From positions 62,001-126,000 of the forward strand of contig NZ_CP071517.1 in the NCBI RefSeq assembly GCF_016613475.2: 64,000 bases of DNA. The letters run 5' to 3'. This document shows positions 1 to 9,479 of the stretch, one piece after another. Position 1 is the stretch's first letter. Every line of letters begins with the position of its first letter. The translations under genes were made by a program, and so were the position numbers. The notes under the pieces were generated by a model that worked only from the letters and a program-made list of their open reading frames with translations, searched no databases and was not told the DNA's origin. The stretch is from Lysobacter arenosi (GTDB taxonomy: Bacteria; Pseudomonadota; Gammaproteobacteria; Xanthomonadales; Xanthomonadaceae).

Positions 1-1401
1 CGACGCGTCGGCAGGAAGGCGGAAGCGCTCGTTGTGCTCGATGAACACCGGCAGCCGCGCGCCCTCGGCGCTGGCGGCAAGCTGGTGCGATGCCGCGCCC
101 CAGCGCGTGCCGTGGCCGTTGTCGTACTCGACATGGGCGACGGTGAGGTGGACCTCGTCGCCAACCTGCTTCTGGCTGGACGCAATCGAGTACAGGCGCG
201 GCGTCAGCGGACGCAACGCCGCAACCAGTTCTTCGCCAGTCCAGTCGGCGCGGTACTGCGTCAGCAGGTCGATCACCTGCTGCTCGGCAAGCAGGCGGCT
301 CAGCTGCACCTGCTGGCCCGGCGCCAGCAGGCCATTGAGTTCGTCATTGCGCGCCTGCGCGGCGAGCGTGGCAACAAACGGACGCGCCAGCTGGGTCAGT
401 TCGCGCTTGTCGGTCAGCCAGGTCCGCAGCGGCAACTGCTGGCCGCCGGCGCTGACCTGATCGTTGCCGTCGAGTTGCAGCGTGGCCAGCACCGCATCGA
501 CCAGCGCAGGCGGGTTCGACGGCCACAGTCCGACCGCATCGCCGGGCTCGTAGTGCAGGCCCGAACCTTCCAGCGACAGCTCGATGTGGCGCACGTCCTT
601 GTCGGGGCCGGGACGACCGACGCTGCTGGCGCGCGTGACCAGGCGCTGGTTGAGCAGAAGTTCGGCCGCAAAAGGGGCGTCGCGGCCATGCGCCGGAGTT
701 GCCGGCAGCGGTCGCAGCGGCGTCACTGTCGCCAGTGGCGCGGTCGGCTTCAGCGCTTCCTTGGCCTTGGCCAGCGCCTGCGCCAGCCACGGGGTGGCGA
801 TCGTCTCGATGTCGAGGTCGGCATCGCCGCGCGGCAGCAGGCGGGTCGCGCCGAGTTCGGCCAGGCGCTCGTCGAGCTTCTGCCCGATGGCGCAGAACTG
901 CGGGTAGCTGGAGTCGCCGAGGGCGAGCACGGCATAGCGCAGCTGCTTGAGCTGCGGTGCGCGCTTGCCGGCAATGAACTCGACCAGCGCACGGGCATCG
1001 TCCGGCGGATCGCCGTCGCCCTGGGTGCTGATGACCAGGTAGAGGTTGCGTTCGTCCTTCAGTTCGCGGGTCGGGTAGGCGTCCGCGCGCAGCAGGCGGA
1101 CGGCCAGTCCGGCGGCCTCGGACTGGCGGGCGAGCTGCTCGGCCAGGCGCTTGGCGTTGCCGGTCTGGCTGCCGTAGACGATGGTCAGGCGCCCCGCCGC
1201 CTGGGCCTCGGCGACCGGGTGGGCAGTCGCGGCCGCCGTCCCGGCGGAGCGACTGGCCAGCCCAGCGGCGTAGCCCGACAGCCACCACAGGCCGCTCGCA
1301 TCGAGACCGTCGGTGACGCGCGCGAGCGCCGCCAGCCGATCCTCGGGAAGGGGAGAACCGAGGGAGCTGCTGGCAAGCGGGCTTGAAGGTGAAGCCGACA
1401 T
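1..1401 (-). CDS. cysJ: Sulfite reductase (NADPH) flavoprotein alpha subunit, C-terminus cut by window edge
   Basis: Electron-transfer subunit of assimilatory sulfite reductase, passing NADPH electrons through FAD and FMN to the CysI hemoprotein in the cytoplasm. The minus-strand frame is open from ATG at 1401 to base 1, giving 467 of the roughly 600 residues usual for the family. About 70 residues of linker precede a flavodoxin domain with the FMN loop IVYGSQTGNAKRLAEQLARQ and the acidic STQGDGDPPDD loop. The ferredoxin-reductase part has YEPGDAVGLWPSN and the FAD motif RLYSIASS. The missing end should hold the NADPH site. It is divergent from cysD across a 198-bp gap, as expected for the cysJI and cysDN halves of one pathway. 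Identification is firm; only the end is unseen. Confidence 0.93.
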   Translation of the reverse strand, partial: MSASPSSPLASSSLGSPLPEDRLAALARVTDGLDASGLWWLSGYAAGLASRSAGTAAATAHPVAEAQAAGRLTIVYGSQTGNAKRLAEQLARQSEAAGLAVRLLRADAYPTRELKDERNLYLVISTQGDGDPPDDARALVEFIAGKRAPQLKQLRYAVLALGDSSYPQFCAIGQKLDERLAELGATRLLPRGDADLDIETIATPWLAQALAKAKEALKPTAPLATVTPLRPLPATPAHGRDAPFAAELLLNQRLVTRASSVGRPGPDKDVRHIELSLEGSGLHYEPGDAVGLWPSNPPALVDAVLATLQLDGNDQVSAGGQQLPLRTWLTDKRELTQLARPFVATLAAQARNDELNGLLAPGQQVQLSRLLAEQQVIDLLTQYRADWTGEELVAALRPLTPRLYSIASSQKQVGDEVHLTVAHVEYDNGHGTRWGAASHQLAASAEGARLPVFIEHNERFRLPADAS

Positions 1402-1599
1402 CGGCACGTGACTGGGCGGCGGGGACCATTGCAGGCTAGGCCCCGCCGTCGTCCATATGAAAGGACGTTGGGTAATGCGCTCATGCCGGGGGCTTATTTC
1501 CGGGGCGGGCCTCCGCCGCTCCTACAATGTGGTCAGATAGCCGCGACCGTCGATAGCCGGTAGCTCCCGGCCCTGACGCCCGCCACCAACTTGCTGACG
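1402..1599. promoter_or_regulatory. Divergent cysJ / cysD intergenic region
   Basis: A 198-bp gap between divergently transcribed sulfur-assimilation genes must contain promoters for both. By analogy with other gammaproteobacteria a CysB site is expected here. I could not pick out a convincing -35/-10 pair or CysB motif by eye, so only the position supports this entry. Confidence 0.4.
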
Positions 1600-2514
1600 A
1601 TGACCCTGCCTGTCGACCTGAGCCACCTCGATCGCCTCGAAGCCGAGAGCATCCACATCCTGCGCGAGGTCGCGGCCGAGTTCCGCAACCCGGTGCTGCT
1701 GTACTCGATCGGCAAGGACAGTTCGGTGCTGCTGCACCTGCTGCTGAAGGCGTTCGCGCCGGCGCGCAAGCCGCCGATCCCGCTGCTGCACGTCGACACC
1801 GGCTGGAAGTTCCGCGAGATGATCGCCTTCCGCGACCGTCGCGCCGGTGAAACCGGCGTCGAGCTGCGGGTGCACACCAATCCCGAAGGCGTGGCGCAGG
1901 GCATCGGCCCGATCAGCCACGGTGCCACCGTGCACACCGACGTGATGAAGACCCAGGCACTGAAGCAGGCGCTCGACCTGCACGGCTTCGACGCGGCCAT
2001 CGGTGGCGCCCGTCGCGACGAGGAAAAATCGCGCGCGAAGGAACGCATCTTCTCCTTCCGCAACGACCAGCACCGCTGGGACCCGAAGAGCCAGCGTCCG
2101 GAACTGTGGAGCCTGTACAACACCCGCATCCACAAGGGCGAGTCGGTGCGCGTGTTCCCGCTGTCGAACTGGACCGAGCTCGACATCTGGCTCTACATCT
2201 ATCGCGAGCGGATTCCCGTGCCGTCGCTGTACTTCGCCGCGCAGCGGCCGGTGGTCGAGCGCGACGGCGCCTGGATCCTCGTCGATGACGAGCGCCTGCC
2301 ATTGCGCGAGGGCGAGTCGGCGCAGCTGCGCCAGGTGCGCTTCCGCACGCTGGGCTGCTATCCGCTGACCGGCGCAATCGAATCGCAGGCCGATACGCTG
2401 GAGAAGATCATCGCCGAGATGCTGGTCGCCACGACTTCCGAGCGCCAGGGCCGGGTGATCGATCACGATCCGACCGCGTCGATGGAGAAGAAGAAGCAGG
2501 AGGGGTATTTCTGA
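1600..2514 (+). CDS. cysD: Sulfate adenylyltransferase small subunit
   Basis: Catalytic subunit of ATP sulfurylase, making adenosine 5'-phosphosulfate from sulfate and ATP with the GTPase CysN. The 304-residue product carries the PP-loop ATP pyrophosphatase signature as [14 protein letters not shown] (residues about 35-48), then HVDTGWKF and [20 protein letters not shown], all typical of CysD. The ATG at 1600 is chosen. A TTG nine bases upstream (1591) is in frame but adds only MLT, and neither has a strong ribosome site. Its stop overlaps the next start (TGATG), so it is translationally coupled to cysNC. Length and sequence match the family. Confidence 0.95.
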   Translation: MTLPVDLSHLDRLEAESIHILREVAAEFRNPVLLYSIGKDSSVLLHLLLKAFAPARKPPIPLLHVDTGWKFREMIAFRDRRAGETGVELRVHTNPEGVAQGIGPISHGATVHTDVMKTQALKQALDLHGFDAAIGGARRDEEKSRAKERIFSFRNDQHRWDPKSQRPELWSLYNTRIHKGESVRVFPLSNWTELDIWLYIYRERIPVPSLYFAAQRPVVERDGAWILVDDERLPLREGESAQLRQVRFRTLGCYPLTGAIESQADTLEKIIAEMLVATTSERQGRVIDHDPTASMEKKKQEGYF

Positions 2515-4409
2515 TGGGCGCTCCGACCACCACCTCCGAAACCGCCGCCTCCGAGGTCGCCGCCTACCTGCAGCGCCACGAAACCAAGGGCCTGCTGCGC
2601 TTCATCACCTGCGGCAGCGTCGACGACGGCAAGAGCACGCTGATCGGGCGCCTGCTGTTCGAAAGCCGCGCGCTGTTCGACGACCAGCTGTCGGCGCTGG
2701 AGTCCGACAGCCGCCGCCACGGCACGCGCAACGGCGAGATCGACTACGCGCTGCTGCTCGACGGACTGTCGGCCGAGCGCGAGCAGGGCATCACGATTGA
2801 TGTTGCCTACCGTTTCTTCAGCACCGACAAGCGCAAGTTCATCGTCGCCGACTGCCCGGGCCACGAGCAGTACACGCGCAACATGGCCACCGGCGCGTCC
2901 ACGGCGGATGTGGCCGTGGTGCTGGTGGATGCTCGCAAGGGACTGCTCGCGCAGACGCGCCGGCACAGCTATATCGCCTCGCTGCTGGGCATCCGCCACG
3001 TGCTGCTGGCGGTGAACAAGATGGACCTGGTCGGCTTCGACTTCGCCGTGTTCGACGAGATCGTCGCCGGCTACCGCGAGCTTGCCGCGCAGCTCGGCAT
3101 CGCCCACGTGCAGGCGGTGCCGCTGTCGGCGCTGCAGGGCGACAACCTGATGCAGCGCTCGGCGAATACACCGTGGTACGACGGTCCGAGCGTGCTCGAG
3201 TACCTGGAGAACGTCGACGCGACCCGCGGCGCTTCCGGCATCGGCTTCCGCTTGCCGGTGCAGTGGGTCAACCGTCCCGACCAGGATTTCCGCGGCTTTG
3301 CCGGCACCGTTGCCGCAGGTTCGGTGAAACCGGGCGACGACATCGTGGTGCTGCCTTCGGGTCGGCGTTCGAAGGTCGCGCGGATCGTCACTGCCGGCGG
3401 CGACCTCGACCTGGCCGGCGAAGGCCAGGCCGTGACGCTGACGCTGCAGGACGAACTGGACATCAGCCGCGGCGACGTCATCGCCGACGCGCATAAGCCG
3501 CCGCAGGTGTCCGACCAGTTCGCCGCGCACATGCTGTGGATGGGCGACCAGGCGCTGCTGCCGGGCCGGCCGTACTGGTTGAAGATCGGCACGCGCACGG
3601 TCAGCGCCAGCGTCACCGAGATCAAGCACAAGATCGACGTGAACACCCAAGAGCCGCTCGCCGCCAAGCACCTTGAGCTCAACGAAGTCGGTTACTGCAA
3701 TCTCTACCTCGATCAGCCGGTGCCGTTCGAGGCGTATGCCGACAGCCGCACACTGGGCGGCTTCATCCTGATCGACCGCCAGAGCAACGCCACCGTTGCC
3801 GCCGGCACGCTCGAGTTCGCGCTGCGCCGTGCCGGCAACATCCACTGGCAGCACCTGGACGTCGACAAGACCGCGCGCGCCCGCATCAAGGGCCAGAAGC
3901 CGCGCGTGCTGTGGTTCACCGGTCTGTCGGGGTCGGGCAAGTCGACCATCGCCAACCTGGTCGACAAACGCCTGCACGGGTTGGGCTACCACACCTTCAT
4001 CCTCGACGGCGACAACGTCCGCCACGGTCTCAACAAGGACCTGGGCTTCACCGACGAGGACCGCGTGGAGAACATCCGCCGCGTCGCGGAGGTGGCCAAG
4101 CTGATGGCCGACGCGGGATTGATCGTGCTGGTCAGCTTCATCTCGCCGTTCCGAGCGGAACGGCGCATGGCGCGCGAGTTGTTCGCTCCCGGCGAGTTCG
4201 TCGAGGTGTTCATCGATACGCCGCTGGCGGTGGCCGAGGAGCGCGATGTCAAGGGTCTGTACGCAAAGGCGCGCGCCGGCCAGCTGCGCAACTTCACCGG
4301 CATCGACTCGCCTTACGAGATCCCGGAGGCGGCCGAGCTTCAGCTCGATACCGTCAGCGACCCGGCCGAACACCTGGCGCAACGGGTCATCGACTTCCTG
4401 CTGGACTGA
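2514..4409 (+). CDS. cysNC: Bifunctional sulfate adenylyltransferase subunit 1 / adenylylsulfate kinase
   Basis: Fusion of the regulatory GTPase of ATP sulfurylase (CysN) with APS kinase (CysC), giving PAPS from APS. The 631-residue product has an EF-Tu-like G domain with P-loop GSVDDGKST (residues 34-42), switch region DCPGHEQ and NKMD, followed by two beta-barrel domains. The C-terminal kinase begins near residue 460 with a second P-loop GLSGSGKST (about 469-477) and [13 protein letters not shown] strong AGGAGG ribosome site lies just upstream of the ATG, which overlaps the cysD stop. The N-C fusion is common in Xanthomonadaceae and Pseudomonas. A terminator hairpin follows. Confidence 0.95.
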   Translation: MGAPTTTSETAASEVAAYLQRHETKGLLRFITCGSVDDGKSTLIGRLLFESRALFDDQLSALESDSRRHGTRNGEIDYALLLDGLSAEREQGITIDVAYRFFSTDKRKFIVADCPGHEQYTRNMATGASTADVAVVLVDARKGLLAQTRRHSYIASLLGIRHVLLAVNKMDLVGFDFAVFDEIVAGYRELAAQLGIAHVQAVPLSALQGDNLMQRSANTPWYDGPSVLEYLENVDATRGASGIGFRLPVQWVNRPDQDFRGFAGTVAAGSVKPGDDIVVLPSGRRSKVARIVTAGGDLDLAGEGQAVTLTLQDELDISRGDVIADAHKPPQVSDQFAAHMLWMGDQALLPGRPYWLKIGTRTVSASVTEIKHKIDVNTQEPLAAKHLELNEVGYCNLYLDQPVPFEAYADSRTLGGFILIDRQSNATVAAGTLEFALRRAGNIHWQHLDVDKTARARIKGQKPRVLWFTGLSGSGKSTIANLVDKRLHGLGYHTFILDGDNVRHGLNKDLGFTDEDRVENIRRVAEVAKLMADAGLIVLVSFISPFRAERRMARELFAPGEFVEVFIDTPLAVAEERDVKGLYAKARAGQLRNFTGIDSPYEIPEAAELQLDTVSDPAEHLAQRVIDFLLD

Positions 4410-4431
4410 GGGTTCGTCGCAGGCAAACAAA

Positions 4432-4453
4432 AACCCCGGCCTTGGCCGGGGTT
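4432..4453. terminator. Bidirectional terminator after cysNC
   Basis: A perfect 10-bp stem (AACCCCGGCC / GGCCGGGGTT, two-base loop) is preceded by an A-rich run and followed by TTCTTGTCTT. It lies between the convergent cysNC and GlsB-like genes and can serve both strands. Confidence 0.85.
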
Positions 4454-4472
4454 CTTGTCTTGGCTCGGGCAA

Positions 4473-4721
4473 TCACGCCGTCGGTTTGGCTGTCTTGCTG
4501 CGGATGAACTCGTAGACAAAGAGCAGGACTACCGCGCAGATGATCGAGATCAGGAAGCCGATGAATCCGCCGCCGGCATAGAGCAGGCTGCCGATGTAGG
4601 CGCCGGCGATGCCGAGCAGGATGGTGAGGATCCAACCCATCGGGTCGGCACCGGGTTTGAAGAAACGCGCCAGGATTCCAATAACCGCACCAATGATGAT
4701 CGTATAGACGATGCTGCCCAT
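4473..4721 (-). CDS. GlsB/YeaQ/YmgE family stress-response membrane protein
   Basis: Small inner-membrane protein of the transglycosylase-associated family, often stress-induced, with no defined biochemical role. The 82-residue product is almost entirely hydrophobic, with three predicted membrane segments (about residues 3-20, 28-48 and 51-70). It has the family pattern of a Gly-rich IIGAVIGILARFFKPG start and a LGIAGAYIGSLL second segment, then a short basic tail. An AGGAGG site precedes the ATG at 4721. It is monocistronic and convergent with cysNC. Family assignment is good; function is not known. Confidence 0.85.
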   Translation of the reverse strand: MGSIVYTIIIGAVIGILARFFKPGADPMGWILTILLGIAGAYIGSLLYAGGGFIGFLISIICAVVLLFVYEFIRSKTAKPTA

Positions 4722-4852
4722 ATCGCTCCCTCCTGAGTGGTTGGGTGACGCGAGCGCATCCTAGCACCGGGCCCCGGTGCGCAATCCCTCCCCCCTGGCG
4801 GGGAGGGACACGCCGCCTATGGCGGCCAGAGGGGAAGGGGAGGGCGAGGCCC

Positions 4853-6343
4853 TCAGCAGCAACCGTGGTCGCCGCGCTCCTGCCCACCGGCCACCGCCGC
4901 CACGCCGGTGGTCTCGCCGCGCTGGCTGGCCAGGTGATGCTCGGCGATCACGCGCGAGACGCAGGCGGTGACGCGCTTGCCCATCGGGATGTGCAGGAAT
5001 TCGTTGGGGCCGTGCGCATTGCTGTGCGGGCCGAGCACGCCGGTGATCATGAACTGCGCGCCCGGGAACTTCTCGCCGAGCATGCCCATGAAGGGAATCG
5101 ATCCGCCTTCGCCCATGTACATCGCCGGCTGGCCGAAGAAGTCACGGCTGGAGGCATCGATGGCCTTGGTCAGCCACGGTGACTGCGCCGGAGCATTCCA
5201 GCCGCTCGACGACTTCTCCAGGTCGAGGGTGACCTGGGCGCCGTTGGGCGGGTTGCTGAGCAGGACTTCCTTGAGCAGCTCGCCGGCGCGCTTGCCGTCC
5301 AGGGTCGGCGGCAGGCGCAGCGACAGCTTCACCGAGGTGTGCGGGCGCAGCACGTTGCCGGCCGAAGCCAGCGGCGGCATGCCGTCGACACCGGTGACCG
5401 ACAGCGCCGGCCGCCAGGTGCGGTTGAGCACCAGCTCGGTCAGGTCATCGGCCATGGGCTTCATGCCCGGCAGCAACGGGAACTTGTCGAAGATCGCCGT
5501 ATCCAGCACCTTCGCCGCCTCGCGCGCCTGCGCCATGCGCTCGGCCGGCACTTCGACGAACAGGTCTTCGATGCGGATCTTGCCGGTGTTCTCGTCTTCC
5601 AGGCGCGAGAGCAGCTGGCGCAGCAGGCGGAAGCTCGACGGCACGATGCCGGAGGCGTCGCCGGAGTGGACGCCTTCGCTGAGCACCTTGACGGTGAAGT
5701 TGCCGCCGGCCAGGCCGCGCAGCGAGGTCGTGCACCACAGCTGGTCGTAGTTGCCGCAGCCCGAGTCCAGGCACACCACCAACGACGGCTTGCCGATGCG
5801 GCCAGCAAGGTGGTCGACGTAGGCGGGCAGGTCGTAGCTGCCCGATTCCTCGCAGGCCTCGATCAGGATCACGCAGCGCGAGTGCGGCAGCTGCTGTTCC
5901 TGCAGGGCCAGCACGGCGGTCAGCGAGCCGAAGATCGCATAGCCGTCGTCGGCGCCGCCGCGGCCATAGAGCCGGTCGCCCTTGATGACCGGGGACCACG
6001 GGCCGAACTCGGGATCCCAGCCGGTCATCTCCGGCTGTTTGTCGAGGTGGCCGTAGAGCAGCACGCAGTCGTCGTTGCTGCCGCCGTTGCTTGCCGGCAC
6101 TTCGATGAAGATCAGCGGCGTGCGGCCTTCCAGGCGCACCACCTCGACCTTCATGCCGGGGATCGGCTGCGCCTTGGCCCAGCGCTCCATCAGCGTGACC
6201 GCGTCCTCCATGTAGCCATGCTTGACCCAGTCGGCGTCGAACATCGGCGACTTGTTCGGGATGCGGATGTACTCGACGAGCTGGGGAACGATCTCGTCAT
6301 CCCATTTGTCGGCGACGAAACGGTCGACCTTGCTGGTGTCCAT
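4853..6343 (-). CDS. M20 family metallopeptidase (dipeptidase-like)
   Basis: Zinc-dependent exopeptidase of the M20/M25/M40 group, probably a cytoplasmic dipeptidase, since no signal peptide is seen from this start. The 497-residue product shows the expected metal and catalytic residues: HLD (H99, D101), the bridging Asp in GRGGADDG (D132), EACEES (E165/E166), LDSG (D193), and a C-terminal His in AHGPNE. The ATG at 6343 (MDTSKVDRF) is preferred to an upstream start at 6385, which would add a leader without homology to the domain. The C-terminus ends in an unusual GGQERGDHGCC tail with two cysteines. The gene is flanked by gaps on both sides. Confidence 0.85.
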   Translation of the reverse strand: MDTSKVDRFVADKWDDEIVPQLVEYIRIPNKSPMFDADWVKHGYMEDAVTLMERWAKAQPIPGMKVEVVRLEGRTPLIFIEVPASNGGSNDDCVLLYGHLDKQPEMTGWDPEFGPWSPVIKGDRLYGRGGADDGYAIFGSLTAVLALQEQQLPHSRCVILIEACEESGSYDLPAYVDHLAGRIGKPSLVVCLDSGCGNYDQLWCTTSLRGLAGGNFTVKVLSEGVHSGDASGIVPSSFRLLRQLLSRLEDENTGKIRIEDLFVEVPAERMAQAREAAKVLDTAIFDKFPLLPGMKPMADDLTELVLNRTWRPALSVTGVDGMPPLASAGNVLRPHTSVKLSLRLPPTLDGKRAGELLKEVLLSNPPNGAQVTLDLEKSSSGWNAPAQSPWLTKAIDASSRDFFGQPAMYMGEGGSIPFMGMLGEKFPGAQFMITGVLGPHSNAHGPNEFLHIPMGKRVTACVSRVIAEHHLASQRGETTGVAAVAGGQERGDHGCC

Positions 6344-6651
6344 GAAGGGGCCTCGGAGCAGGGGAAGGTATAGGGGAAGGAACACGGGAAAGACGCCAGT
6401 TTACGCCTCCCGGGCGGCCGATCCGATGCGCATTGGGGCCGCTTGGCCGCGATCTGGCGGGTCTGGCTGCCGATTTGCCGCAGACCGTAGGCCTATCCCC
6501 ACCGCCAGTAGCGGCGTGCGCCGGGCAGGCCGCGAAGGCCGTGGCGATAGGCCGGGCCGGTGCCCGCGCCGAGACTTGGTGCCCGCGTTGTCCCCAGCCA
6601 GGGGCCGACGCGGCAGGAACGGAATCAAAAACCAACCCAAGGAGCCACACC
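6344..6651. other. Intergenic region without recognised content
   Basis: About 308 bp lie between the M20 peptidase start and the ComEA-like gene. Open frames here are short and lack family resemblance. It must contain promoters for both divergent genes, but I see no clear -35/-10 pair, repeat or RNA structure. Confidence 0.4.
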
Positions 6652-7029
6652 GTGAAATCAACCGGATGGAGGGGCGTACCGCTGCTGCTGACGCTGTTGT
6701 TGGCAGCCGCGGTCAACGCCGCCGAGAAGGTCAACATCAACACCGCCGATGCCGCGACCATCGATCGCGTCATGGTGAACATCGGGCCGGGCAAGGCGGA
6801 GGCGATCGTGGCCTACCGCAAGGCGAACGGTCCATTCCGCAGCGCCGAGCAGCTGGCACTGGTCAAGGGCGTGGGCCTGAAGACGGTCGAGAAGAACCTT
6901 GACCGCATTGTCTTCACCGGCGGCGCCGCTCCTGCGAAGGTCGCGGCAACGAAGCCGGCTGCGACCGGCAAGCCTGCAACCAGGCCCGTCGCCAAGCCTG
7001 CCGCACCTGCCAGGGCAGCCAGCCGCTGA
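6652..7029 (+). CDS. ComEA-like helix-hairpin-helix protein
   Basis: Predicted exported DNA-binding protein with a ComEA-type double HhH domain. Relatives bind double-stranded DNA in the periplasm during natural transformation. The 125-residue product starts at GTG 6652 behind an AAGGAG site. It has a signal peptide (residues 1-24, LLLTLLLAAAVNA), then VNINTADAATIDRV and IGPGKAEAIVAYR (first hairpin), and LVKGVGLKTVEKN (second hairpin, about 70-82). It ends in a low-complexity Ala/Pro/Lys tail that could also contact DNA. No other competence gene is nearby. The HhH assignment is secure; a role in DNA uptake is inference. Confidence 0.85.
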   Translation: MKSTGWRGVPLLLTLLLAAAVNAAEKVNINTADAATIDRVMVNIGPGKAEAIVAYRKANGPFRSAEQLALVKGVGLKTVEKNLDRIVFTGGAAPAKVAATKPAATGKPATRPVAKPAAPARAASR

Positions 7030-7225
7030 AGTCTCCTGCCGCCACCGACTGCGCGGCGACGGCAGGCGAACCGGCACGGATGCCCGAAGGGAGTCAGGGG
7101 AGTATCCCGGGACAGGAAGTACTGCCACTCCGCTGCAACGGACTGCGACGGGGTGGCGCCTTGCCAGGTGGCAGCCGCCGCTAGACTATCGGCCACGAGA
7201 CTCCGCACAGGCGACCTCACTGGTG

Positions 7226-7831
7226 ATGGCACCCGAACGCAGCAGCCGGTCCTGGGTAATCCCGGCCAACGAATACCGCCGCGAGCGCTGGCGCAACCAG
7301 ATGGGCTGGACGCGCGAGATCCTCGCCCACGTTCCCGTCGCCGGCGCACCCTGGGACTGGCGCCTTTCAATCGCCGAGATCGAGAGTGACGCTCCGTTCT
7401 CCGCGTTTCCCGGAATCGACCGCGAGCTGGTCCTGCTGGCCGGCAACGGCCTGCGCCTGCGCTTCGACGATGGCGAAGTGAAGGAACTGCTGCCACCGCA
7501 CGATCGGATGCGGTTTGCCGGCGAGCGCGGCGTGACCGGCGAGCTTGTCGATGGGCTCACCCACGACTTCAACCTGATGTGGCGCCGCGACCGCGTGCGC
7601 GCGAATCTGTGGCACCGCCCGCTGGTCGGGCCGATGGTGTTGTTCGCCGATCCGGAAAGCACTTGGATCGTGCACCTGATCGCAGGGCAGGCGCGGTTCG
7701 CCGATGACTCCGGCCTGCCGCCGTTGGCGGCGCAGGACACCGCGATCATCGCCGCCGGGTCGCAGCGCGTGCGGCATGTCCTCGATGGCGGCGGCGAAGT
7801 CCTGCTGATCCGGATCGAACCGCTGCCCTGA
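7226..7831 (+). CDS. HutD family protein
   Basis: A 201-residue cupin-fold protein resembling HutD, which is encoded in many histidine-utilisation operons and has been proposed to limit Hut flux. Visible similarity includes the N-terminal YRRERWRNQMGWTREIL, the internal FPGIDRELVLLAGNGLRL, and the C-terminal DTAIIAAGSQRVRHVLDGGGEVLLIRIEPL. The ATG at 7226 is used; a GTG directly before it (7223) is also possible. No hut genes are in view, so it is an orphan copy. It is convergent with the flavoreductase gene, whose stop lies 10 bp away. Confidence 0.75.
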   Translation: MAPERSSRSWVIPANEYRRERWRNQMGWTREILAHVPVAGAPWDWRLSIAEIESDAPFSAFPGIDRELVLLAGNGLRLRFDDGEVKELLPPHDRMRFAGERGVTGELVDGLTHDFNLMWRRDRVRANLWHRPLVGPMVLFADPESTWIVHLIAGQARFADDSGLPPLAAQDTAIIAAGSQRVRHVLDGGGEVLLIRIEPLP

Positions 7832-7841
7832 GGCTTGGGTT

Positions 7842-9479
7842 CTAGTAGACGTCGCGGCAATAGCGACCGGAAGCGGCCATGGTTTCCAGCACGTCGAGCC
7901 CGACCGCTTCGCGCAGCACCGCATCGACGTCCGGCGCCATGCCTTCGAGGCTGCCGCAGACGTAGACCGATGCTCCTTGCGCAATCCACGTGCGCAATTC
8001 CTCGATCCGCTCGCGCAATAGATGCTGCACGTAGGTTCGCCGGGATGGGTCATCACGCGAGAAGGCGAGATCGAGTTCCTGCAGGCGCCCTTCGAGCAGC
8101 CAGCCTTCGATCTCGTCGCGATAGTGGAAGTCGTGCCCGGCCTGGCGCTCGCCGAACAGCAGCCAGTTGCGATGGTGGCCCGCGGCGATGCGTGACTTGA
8201 GCAGTGCACGCAGCCCGGCCAGGCCCGTGCCGTTGCCGATCAACACCACCGGGCGATCGTCGGCCGGCGGATGGAAGGACGTATTGCGGCGGATGCGCAC
8301 GTCGATGCGCGCGCCCGGCTCGGCGTGGGCGGTCAGCCAGCCGCTGCCGCTGCCGAGGCGACCGTCCGGGTGGCGCATCTGGCGCACGAGCAGTTGCAGG
8401 CTGCCGTCGCCAGGCAATGAGGCGATCGAGTATTCGCGGTGCGGCAATGGCTGCAGGCTGTCCGCCACGGTCTGTGCACCCTGGCCCAGCACATCGTGCG
8501 GGGATGGAAGCCGTGACCGCGCCAGCACCGTCGACAGTGGCTCGACCGAATCGCCAGACTTGACCGCAACGTTGCCATCGAGCCGGCAGTTGGCCAGCCA
8601 GTCGGCGACTGCATCGTCAGGATGACGCGGACCGATCTCGGCGATGTCGCCCGCGGTCCAGTCAAGGTGGGCGGCGTCCTGCGGCACCAGTGCGACGTGG
8701 TAGGCGGGACCGCCAACACTGCCCTCGTTCAACCAGCGGCGTTCGGCCAGGCGCCACGACTGGTAGGCCGGTGCACTCCAGTCGGCGAAGTCGGCACGGC
8801 CACTGAGCTGCCCGAGTCGATGCTGCCAATGACGCAGTGCGCCCGCGTCGCCGGCGTCGACATCGATGCGATCGAACAGCGGCTTGGCCCCATGGTGGTG
8901 CAACCACTGGTCGAGGCGACGGCCGAAACCGCAGAACTGGTCGTAGGCGCGATCGCCCAACGCCAGCACCGCGTATTCCAATCCTTCCAGCGTGATCGAC
9001 TGGTCGAGCACATGGCGGGTGAAACCGAGCACGTGGTCCGGCGGGTCGCCTTCGCCGGTGGTGCTCGCGATGAACAGCGCGCGTCGATGGCTGCGCAGCA
9101 CGTCGGCATCGACGCGATGCAGCGGCAGCGCACGCACCGCCATGCCCGCCGCGCGCAGCGCCTCGACCGTGTGTTCGGCCAATTGCTGGGCAAACCCGGT
9201 CTGGCTGGCCCAGGCCAGCAGGACCGCATCGGCGCCGCTGTCGCCGTCGCCGGTCGATGCCGACCGTGCCTGTGTTCTCGCGCTGGAAACAATCGCCGCG
9301 CATAGCCCGAGGTATGCCAGCACCACCAGCGCGGCGAGCAACCAGCTGCCGAGGCGTGGCGATGCCAGCCACCATGCATCGGTCTGCCACCGGCCGAATG
9401 CGAGCGCAAGTACCAGCAGGCCAGCCAGCACCAGTGCGTTGCCAAGCCATGCCCGGCGATTGGAGACAACCGCACTCAT
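7842..9479 (-). CDS. Membrane-anchored flavodoxin / NADPH oxidoreductase (sulfite-reductase-alpha-like)
   Basis: A CysJ-like diflavin reductase tethered to the inner membrane. The 545-residue product opens with two membrane helices (about 12-29 and 41-62). A flavodoxin domain follows (LLAWASQTGFAQQLAEH, STTGEGDPPDH), then a ferredoxin-NADP reductase-like module with the FAD motif REYSIAS, VVLIGNGTGLAG and VYVCGSLEGMAPDV. Its ATG overlaps the stop of the ApbE gene (ATGA), making it the last gene of the iron-uptake operon. In this setting it is probably the cytoplasmic electron entry point, NADPH to FAD to FMN, for a membrane-crossing chain. The electron acceptor is inferred, not shown. Confidence 0.85.
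   Translation of the reverse strand: MSAVVSNRRAWLGNALVLAGLLVLALAFGRWQTDAWWLASPRLGSWLLAALVVLAYLGLCAAIVSSARTQARSASTGDGDSGADAVLLAWASQTGFAQQLAEHTVEALRAAGMAVRALPLHRVDADVLRSHRRALFIASTTGEGDPPDHVLGFTRHVLDQSITLEGLEYAVLALGDRAYDQFCGFGRRLDQWLHHHGAKPLFDRIDVDAGDAGALRHWQHRLGQLSGRADFADWSAPAYQSWRLAERRWLNEGSVGGPAYHVALVPQDAAHLDWTAGDIAEIGPRHPDDAVADWLANCRLDGNVAVKSGDSVEPLSTVLARSRLPSPHDVLGQGAQTVADSLQPLPHREYSIASLPGDGSLQLLVRQMRHPDGRLGSGSGWLTAHAEPGARIDVRIRRNTSFHPPADDRPVVLIGNGTGLAGLRALLKSRIAAGHHRNWLLFGERQAGHDFHYRDEIEGWLLEGRLQELDLAFSRDDPSRRTYVQHLLRERIEELRTWIAQGASVYVCGSLEGMAPDVDAVLREAVGLDVLETMAASGRYCRDVY

Noticed and set aside
34..1386. Long plus-strand ORF (450 aa) opposite cysJ
   Set aside because: Mirror frame produced by high GC in the third codon position; Arg/Ala/Gly/Gln-rich with no family resemblance, while the opposite strand reads as a clear CysJ.
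4785..4850. C/G-rich imperfect repeats beside the M20 peptidase gene as a mobile element
   Set aside because: Only short complementary runs (CCTCCCC/GGGGAGG) are seen; probably a terminator-like intergenic stretch, not enough to call.
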